From Flavobacteriaceae bacterium (GTDB lineage Bacteria; Bacteroidota; Bacteroidia; Flavobacteriales; Flavobacteriaceae): 64,000 bases of DNA. Both the position numbers and the translations under genes were made by a program. Location: the NCBI GenBank assembly GCA_030148025.1, contig JASBUG010000010.1, positions 96,809 through 160,808 on the forward strand, written 5' to 3'. Positions within the stretch are counted from its first letter, which is position 1. Each line of letters starts with the position of its first letter. The notes below the pieces were generated by a model. That model made no database searches. It saw only the letters and a program-made list of their open reading frames with translations, and was not told the DNA's origin. This document shows positions 59,622-64,000 of the stretch, one piece after another.

Positions 59622-60980
59622 TTATCTACGTTTCTTTTTATTGCGTCTATTATAATTCTTATCACCTCTGGTTTTAGGTTTCTTATATTTTTTAGCTATT
59701 TCACGTCTGTATGAACCGCCTTGATTGGTCTTTTTATTCTTCTCTTTCTTTTCATGAAATGCTGGTCCAGGTGCATCTTCATCACGATGCTTTAGTGGAT
59801 TGTAACGTTCCTTAAGTTGTGGGCGCTCTTCCTCAATGAGTTCAGTAGAAATTTCAACCATAGCTGGAAGCTCCAGCAAAGGCACTTGCATTTGCATTAA
59901 TTGCTCAATGTTCTCTAATGCTTCTTGCTCTTTCTCAGTAGAAAACACTAGGGCATGACCTTCTTTTTCGGCACGACCAGTTCTACCAATACGGTGCATG
60001 TAGTTTTCGGGATAATCTGGAGTGTCAAAATTTATGACATGGCTTATGTTGTCAATATCCAATCCGCGCGCCATCACATCAGTGGCTATTAATATACGGT
60101 TGTCACCATTTTCAAACTGATTGATACTACGTAATCTGTAGTTTTGCGTTTTGTTTGAATGTATTACACAAGATTCACCAGGGAAGGACTCTTCTAATTG
60201 ATCAAATAACCGATCTGCCATTCGTTTGTAAGCTACAAAGACCAATACCTTATTATAGGTGTCTATATCGTTTAATAAATGGTTTAGCAGATTTACCTTA
60301 GTATAGAAATTTGGAACATTATAGCGCTCTTGTTTAATGTTATCTAATGGTGTTCCAGAAACAGCAATGGAAATGCGTTTCGGGTTGATAAAATAATCAG
60401 TGATCAACGCATCTACATCTTTCGTCATAGTAGCCGAAAACATGATGTTTTGACGACGTTGTGGTAGTAGATCAAAAATATTAAGTAGTTGATGTCTAAA
60501 TCCAAGATCCAACATTACATCAACTTCATCAATTACCAGTTTTTGAATAGATTTCAATTGTAACACACGACTCAAGGCTAGATCATACAATCTACCAGGA
60601 GTAGCCACTAATATATCTAAGCCCTCAGCAATAGCACGTTTTTGAGTATTAATGTTAGTACCACCATAAACCCCAAGAATTCTAACATTGACATATTTTG
60701 CTATTTTTTCAAATTCTTCAACCACCTGAACTACTAATTCACGAGTAGGTACTAAAACCAAAACACGAGGATTATCTTGTTCAGAATAAGGAAGATTTTT
60801 AAGTATAGGTAATCCGTACGCAAAAGTTTTACCAGTTCCCGTTTGTGCAATACCAACCACGTCACTACCAGAACCAATAACGTTAAACGATTGCTCTTGT
60901 ATAGGCGTAGGTTTTTCAAAGCCAAGGTCGTCTATAGCATTGCGTAAAGGCGTGGTAAGATTTAGTTCTTGAAAAGTCAC
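59622..60980 (-). CDS. DEAD-box RNA helicase (RhlE-like)
   Basis: This 452-residue protein has T-P-I-Q (Q motif), A-Q-T-G-T-G-K-T, P-T-R-E-L, D-E-V-D in place of D-E-A-D (motif II), S-A-T, A-R-G-L-D and H-R-I-G-R-T-G-R. The D-E-V-D change is conservative and known in active helicases. The tail of about 80 residues is lysine- and arginine-rich for RNA binding. The start is GTG, with a promoter box upstream. It probably acts in ribosome assembly or RNA turnover. Confidence 0.95.
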   Translation of the reverse strand: MTFQELNLTTPLRNAIDDLGFEKPTPIQEQSFNVIGSGSDVVGIAQTGTGKTFAYGLPILKNLPYSEQDNPRVLVLVPTRELVVQVVEEFEKIAKYVNVRILGVYGGTNINTQKRAIAEGLDILVATPGRLYDLALSRVLQLKSIQKLVIDEVDVMLDLGFRHQLLNIFDLLPQRRQNIMFSATMTKDVDALITDYFINPKRISIAVSGTPLDNIKQERYNVPNFYTKVNLLNHLLNDIDTYNKVLVFVAYKRMADRLFDQLEESFPGESCVIHSNKTQNYRLRSINQFENGDNRILIATDVMARGLDIDNISHVINFDTPDYPENYMHRIGRTGRAEKEGHALVFSTEKEQEALENIEQLMQMQVPLLELPAMVEISTELIEEERPQLKERYNPLKHRDEDAPGPAFHEKKEKNKKTNQGGSYRREIAKKYKKPKTRGDKNYNRRNKKKRR

Positions 60981-60996
60981 AATTAAAATTTAGCGA

Positions 60997-61004
60997 CAAA
61001 GGTA
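60997..61004 (-). promoter_or_regulatory. -7 box for the second DEAD-box helicase
   Basis: The minus strand reads TACCTTTG (TAnnTTTG), 17 bp upstream of the GTG start. The same octamer serves the divergent pabB gene at 61049. Confidence 0.5.
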
Positions 61005-61048
61005 AGGGTTTCTCTTAACAAGTGGCTTTTAAATTATATTTATCTGTT

Positions 61049-61056
61049 TACCTTTG
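61049..61056 (+). promoter_or_regulatory. -7 box for pabB
   Basis: TACCTTTG fits TAnnTTTG, 24 bp before the TTG start at 61081. It faces away from the helicase promoter, giving a compact divergent pair. Confidence 0.5.
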
Positions 61057-61080
61057 CTGCCTAATTATAGCTTTACATAA

Positions 61081-62370
61081 TTGCGAACACATACCTCGGT
61101 TTTATTAAAAGATACAAGTCAATTTAAAGAACAATTGTTGCTTTGGAGCCAGCAGTTTGATGATGTTGTTTGGTTAGATTCTAATAATTATCAGTCATTT
61201 AATTCGAAGTATGATGCAGTATTAGCTGTGGACGCGATGACCTCTATACAAACTGATTATTTTGGAGCATTCGATAAGTTAAAAGAATATCAAGAATCTA
61301 CTAAAGACTGGATTTTTGGGTATTTATCCTATGATTTGAAGAATGATGTTGAGGATTTAGAATCTAACAATTATGATGGACTTAACTTTCCTGATCTGTA
61401 CTTTTTTCAGCCTAAAAAGTTGTTCTTAATTAAAGGAAATAGATTAAATGTACATTATTTAAATATGTGTGCTGATGAGTTTGAAGAGGATCTAAAATCA
61501 ATAAAAACTCAGGAGCTATCACCACAACATCATAAAAATGATGTAAAGATCCATTTGCGAATGCATAAGGATGAGTACTTTGAAAAGGTTAAGTTGTTGA
61601 TTGCTCATATTCATCGTGGTGATATTTATGAAGCCAATTTTTGTCAGGAATTTTACGCCGAAGAAACCAGTATAAACCCTGTAGAAACTTATAAGAAGTT
61701 GAATGCCATTTCGCGACCACCCTTTGCGTCATTTATAAAGGTGTATGACAAATTCTTATTATCTGCTTCACCAGAACGCTATATTCAAAAGCAACATGAT
61801 CGTATTATTTCTCAACCAATAAAAGGAACAGCAAAACGATCAAGTGATGAACTAGAAGATATTAAGCTCAAAAAAGAACTGAGTGAGGATATTAAGGAGC
61901 GTAGTGAAAATATCATGATCGTAGACCTAGTGCGTAACGATCTTTCAAAAACGGCTAAAAAAGGTTCCGTTACTGTTGATGAGCTATGTAAAGTGTATAC
62001 TTTTGATCAGGTGCATCAAATGATATCTACTGTAACTGCTATTTTAGAAGATAATATTCATCCTGTTGAGGTTTTAAAAACGACATTTCCAATGGGAAGT
62101 ATGACCGGAGCACCTAAGATTTCTGCCATGAAAATTATTGAAGCCTTAGAGCTTACTAAACGTGGATTGTATTCTGGTTCTGTTGGTTATTTTACGCCAG
62201 AAGGTGACTTCGATTTTAATGTAGTTATTAGAAGTATTTTATACAATCAGACTAAGGAGTATGTGTCTTACTCAGTTGGAGGTGCTATAACAGCAAAGAG
62301 TGATCCTCTTAAGGAATATGAGGAGTGCTTAATAAAGGCTAAAGCCATGCGAGAGGTATTGGAGAATTAG
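61081..62370 (+). CDS. pabB: Aminodeoxychorismate synthase component I (PabB)
   Basis: This 429-residue chorismate-binding enzyme has I-H-R-G-D-I-Y-E-A-N-F-C-Q-E near residue 180, then I-S-Q-P-I-K-G-T-A-K-R near residue 243, E-N-I-M-I-V-D-L-V-R-N-D, and F-P-M-G-S-M-T-G-A-P-K near residue 340. These are the standard motifs of the anthranilate synthase I and PabB group. The short N-terminal domain favours PabB (folate pathway) over TrpE. The start is TTG. tilS follows 14 bp later, a linkage seen in other Bacteroidota. Confidence 0.9.
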   Translation: MRTHTSVLLKDTSQFKEQLLLWSQQFDDVVWLDSNNYQSFNSKYDAVLAVDAMTSIQTDYFGAFDKLKEYQESTKDWIFGYLSYDLKNDVEDLESNNYDGLNFPDLYFFQPKKLFLIKGNRLNVHYLNMCADEFEEDLKSIKTQELSPQHHKNDVKIHLRMHKDEYFEKVKLLIAHIHRGDIYEANFCQEFYAEETSINPVETYKKLNAISRPPFASFIKVYDKFLLSASPERYIQKQHDRIISQPIKGTAKRSSDELEDIKLKKELSEDIKERSENIMIVDLVRNDLSKTAKKGSVTVDELCKVYTFDQVHQMISTVTAILEDNIHPVEVLKTTFPMGSMTGAPKISAMKIIEALELTKRGLYSGSVGYFTPEGDFDFNVVIRSILYNQTKEYVSYSVGGAITAKSDPLKEYEECLIKAKAMREVLEN

Positions 62371-62383
62371 TGTAAATTTAGAT

Positions 62384-63691
62384 GTGATTAATAACTTCAA
62401 AGAAAATATAGATCAAAACCTTAGCTTCCTAAAAGAAAGTAAACTGCTTATTGCTGTTTCTGGTGGATTAGATAGTGTAATACTTGCCTATTTGTGTAAA
62501 GATTTAGGCTTAGATATTGCTTTAGCGCATTGTAATTTTAATTTGCGAGGAACTGAAAGTGATAGTGATGAAATATTTGTTGAAGCTTTAGCCCAGAGAT
62601 TGGACTTAGAGGTGTTTATTCAAAGGTTTGATACCGAGGCTTATGCTAAATCAGAAAAGCTATCAACTCAAATGGCAGCCCGAGAATTACGTTATGATTG
62701 GTTTAATGAGCTATCAGAACAATTAGATTTTGATTATATCCTTACAGCACATCATGCTGATGATAATCTGGAAACATTTTTAATTAATTTGTCTCGTGGG
62801 TCGGGATTAGAAGGGTTAACAGGAATTCCAGTGGTTAATGGTAATATTGTTAGGCCTCTATTGCCTTTTTCAAGAGAAACTATTGAAGATTATGCTAAAG
62901 AGCAGGGGATTAGTTGGAGAGAAGACAGTAGCAATGCTTCAGTAAAGTATTTACGAAATAAATTGCGTCATGAAGTTGTTCCAATTCTAAAAGGAATTAA
63001 CCCGCAATTACTTCAAAATTTCAATAAAACCATATCTAATTTAAAAGAGTCTCAACACATTATTGATGATAGAATCGATGTTGTTTCTGATGATATAATT
63101 GATGTGTCACCGAATGACATTCAGTTAAATATTAAAAAAATAAAAAGGTTAAATAGTCCAAAGGCATATCTATATGAACTCCTGAAGGATTATGGTTTTA
63201 CAGAATGGAATGATGTTGAAGATCTATTGGACGCACAATCAGGGAAACAAATATTATCAAATACACATCGTTTAATTAAAGATCGCGAATCATTGATTCT
63301 TACTGAAATTGTAGAAGAAGATATCACGCAATTATCTATAGACGAGATAGATAAGAAAATCACAACTCCAGTAGGAGTTTTGCATTTTGATGAAGCTGAT
63401 GCCATTTTTGGTAAACGCACCAATATTATTTTTGTGGATAAGGATAAATTGAACTTTCCTCTAACTATTCGTAAATGGCAAGAAGGGGATTTCTTTTTTC
63501 CCCTAGGAATGAAAGGGAGAAAAAAGGTTAGTAAATATTTTAAGGACGAAAAATTTTCATTGATAGATAAAGAAAACACTTGGTTATTATGTTCTGGTAA
63601 TGATATTGTTTGGATTGTAAACCATCGTGCTGATGATCGATTTAAAGTCACTACTAAAACCCAAAACATTTTAAAGATCAGTTTAGATTAA
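62384..63691 (+). CDS. tilS: tRNA(Ile)-lysidine synthetase TilS
   Basis: This 435-residue N-type ATP pyrophosphatase has its P-loop S-G-G-L-D-S at about 26-31, H-C-N-F-N-L-R-G-T-E-S-D-S near residue 48 and A-H-H-A-D-D-N-L-E-T near residue 122. R-P-L-L-P-F-S-R is also conserved. The C-terminal TilS domain has K-W-Q-E-G-D-F-F-F-P-L-G-M-K-G. It makes lysidine at the wobble base of tRNA-Ile(CAU), an essential step. The start is GTG. A YheT-like hydrolase gene starts 2 bp after its stop. Confidence 0.96.
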   Translation: MINNFKENIDQNLSFLKESKLLIAVSGGLDSVILAYLCKDLGLDIALAHCNFNLRGTESDSDEIFVEALAQRLDLEVFIQRFDTEAYAKSEKLSTQMAARELRYDWFNELSEQLDFDYILTAHHADDNLETFLINLSRGSGLEGLTGIPVVNGNIVRPLLPFSRETIEDYAKEQGISWREDSSNASVKYLRNKLRHEVVPILKGINPQLLQNFNKTISNLKESQHIIDDRIDVVSDDIIDVSPNDIQLNIKKIKRLNSPKAYLYELLKDYGFTEWNDVEDLLDAQSGKQILSNTHRLIKDRESLILTEIVEEDITQLSIDEIDKKITTPVGVLHFDEADAIFGKRTNIIFVDKDKLNFPLTIRKWQEGDFFFPLGMKGRKKVSKYFKDEKFSLIDKENTWLLCSGNDIVWIVNHRADDRFKVTTKTQNILKISLD

Positions 63692-63692
63692 T

Positions 63693-64000
63693 ATGCCATT
63701 AGTAGCATCACACTATAAGCCTTTATTCATTTTTAAAAACGGATTTGTATCTACTGTATATTCTGGTTTGTTCAGAAAAGTTAATAGTGTGCACCAGGAA
63801 AGAGAACGTATTAATTTAAATGATGGTGATTTTCTGGATCTTGATTGGAGCTTTGCTTCAGGAAAAACAGATAAGCTAATCATCTTAATTCACGGGTTAG
63901 AAGGCGATGCCAAACGACCATATATGTTAGGTTCTGCTAAACTATTTAACGCAAATAATGTAGATGCTGTTTGTGTAAACTTGCGAGGATGTAGTGGAGA
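63693..64000 (+). CDS. YheT-like alpha/beta hydrolase (3' end cut off by window)
   Basis: The frame is open to the window end, giving 102 residues. It starts M-P-L-V-A-S-H-Y-K-P. L-I-I-L-I-H-G-L-E-G with R-P-Y-M-L-G is the oxyanion-hole region of YheT-type hydrolases, and V-N-L-R-G-C-S-G-E closes the visible part. The catalytic serine and histidine lie beyond the window. Members are esterases of uncertain substrate. It lies 2 bp after tilS and should be co-transcribed. Confidence 0.85.
   Translation, partial: MPLVASHYKPLFIFKNGFVSTVYSGLFRKVNSVHQERERINLNDGDFLDLDWSFASGKTDKLIILIHGLEGDAKRPYMLGSAKLFNANNVDAVCVNLRGCSG

Noticed and set aside
63190..63669. 159-residue frame opposite tilS
   Set aside because: Antisense to a clear tilS domain; no recognisable protein features.

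Overview
This 64 kb window is an AT-rich chromosomal segment from a member of the Bacteroidota, almost certainly a (marine-type) Flavobacteriaceae. The evidence is a type IX secretion sorting tail, two TonB-dependent receptors with carboxypeptidase-like N-terminal domains, a DUF4249 lipoprotein, LytS/LytTR two-component pairs, membrane-linked AraC regulators, DUF6090 and DUF6952 proteins, and many -7 boxes of the Bacteroidota form TAnnTTTG. The species cannot be named from the sequence alone.

Layout. (1) 1-5300 is an accessory region. It holds the 3' part of a DUF4132 gene, then a leftward set of integrative-element genes: a tyrosine recombinase, an RteC-like protein, an excisionase-like HTH protein, a 119-residue protein and a small membrane protein. 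The flanks carry unusual repeats: five phased 10-bp TTAA units, palindromes, and a tRNA 3'-end-like fragment with GGGTAAC repeats. A tRNA-Ser(UGA) gene with its own terminator closes this part. (2) 5.6-26.5 kb is mostly core housekeeping. It includes a TSUP exporter, a nitroreductase, a DegT-type aminotransferase, an envelope and division block (tpx, dgkA, a DUF1287 protein, ftsK, a LolA-like protein, an LptF/G permease) followed by ribBA, then a peroxiredoxin/thioredoxin operon, nhaC, a PLP sulfur-amino-acid enzyme divergent from an Lrp regulator, a DEAD-box helicase, dodecin and lpdA. (3) 26.7-29.2 kb is a compact operon: a Crp-like regulator, a YdcZ-type transporter, a GNAT enzyme and a second nitroreductase.

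(4) 29.3-48.5 kb is a dense sensing and envelope region. It has a T9SS-secreted Asp-box protein, an outer-membrane beta-barrel receptor coupled to a LytS-type kinase and LytTR regulator, and three AraC regulators with membrane N-termini. Set among these are an acyltransferase, a DUF6090 protein, an S41 peptidase, a class III nucleotide cyclase, a SYLF protein, an amidase, and a TonB receptor with its DUF4249 partner. The regulatory DNA here is the most interesting part of the window: a LytTR-type paired repeat upstream of the receptor, two near-identical promoter leaders following two AraC genes, and long inverted repeats at AraC-associated promoters.

(5) 48.5-59.6 kb holds an S1/P1 nuclease, a TPR lipoprotein, a sigma factor with a small partner gene, an MscS channel, a second LytS/LytTR pair divergent from a beta-lactamase-fold hydrolase, an orphan ExbB-like protein, several lipoproteins and membrane proteins, and a duplicated C_GCAxxG_C_C protein. 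(6) 59.6-64 kb is core again: a DEAD-box helicase, pabB, tilS and the start of a YheT-like hydrolase.

No CRISPR array, rRNA operon, prophage structural module or transposase was seen. The leading candidates for something undescribed are the repeat architecture at both sides of the 2-5.3 kb integrative module and the AraC/LytTR operator sites between 30 and 48 kb.
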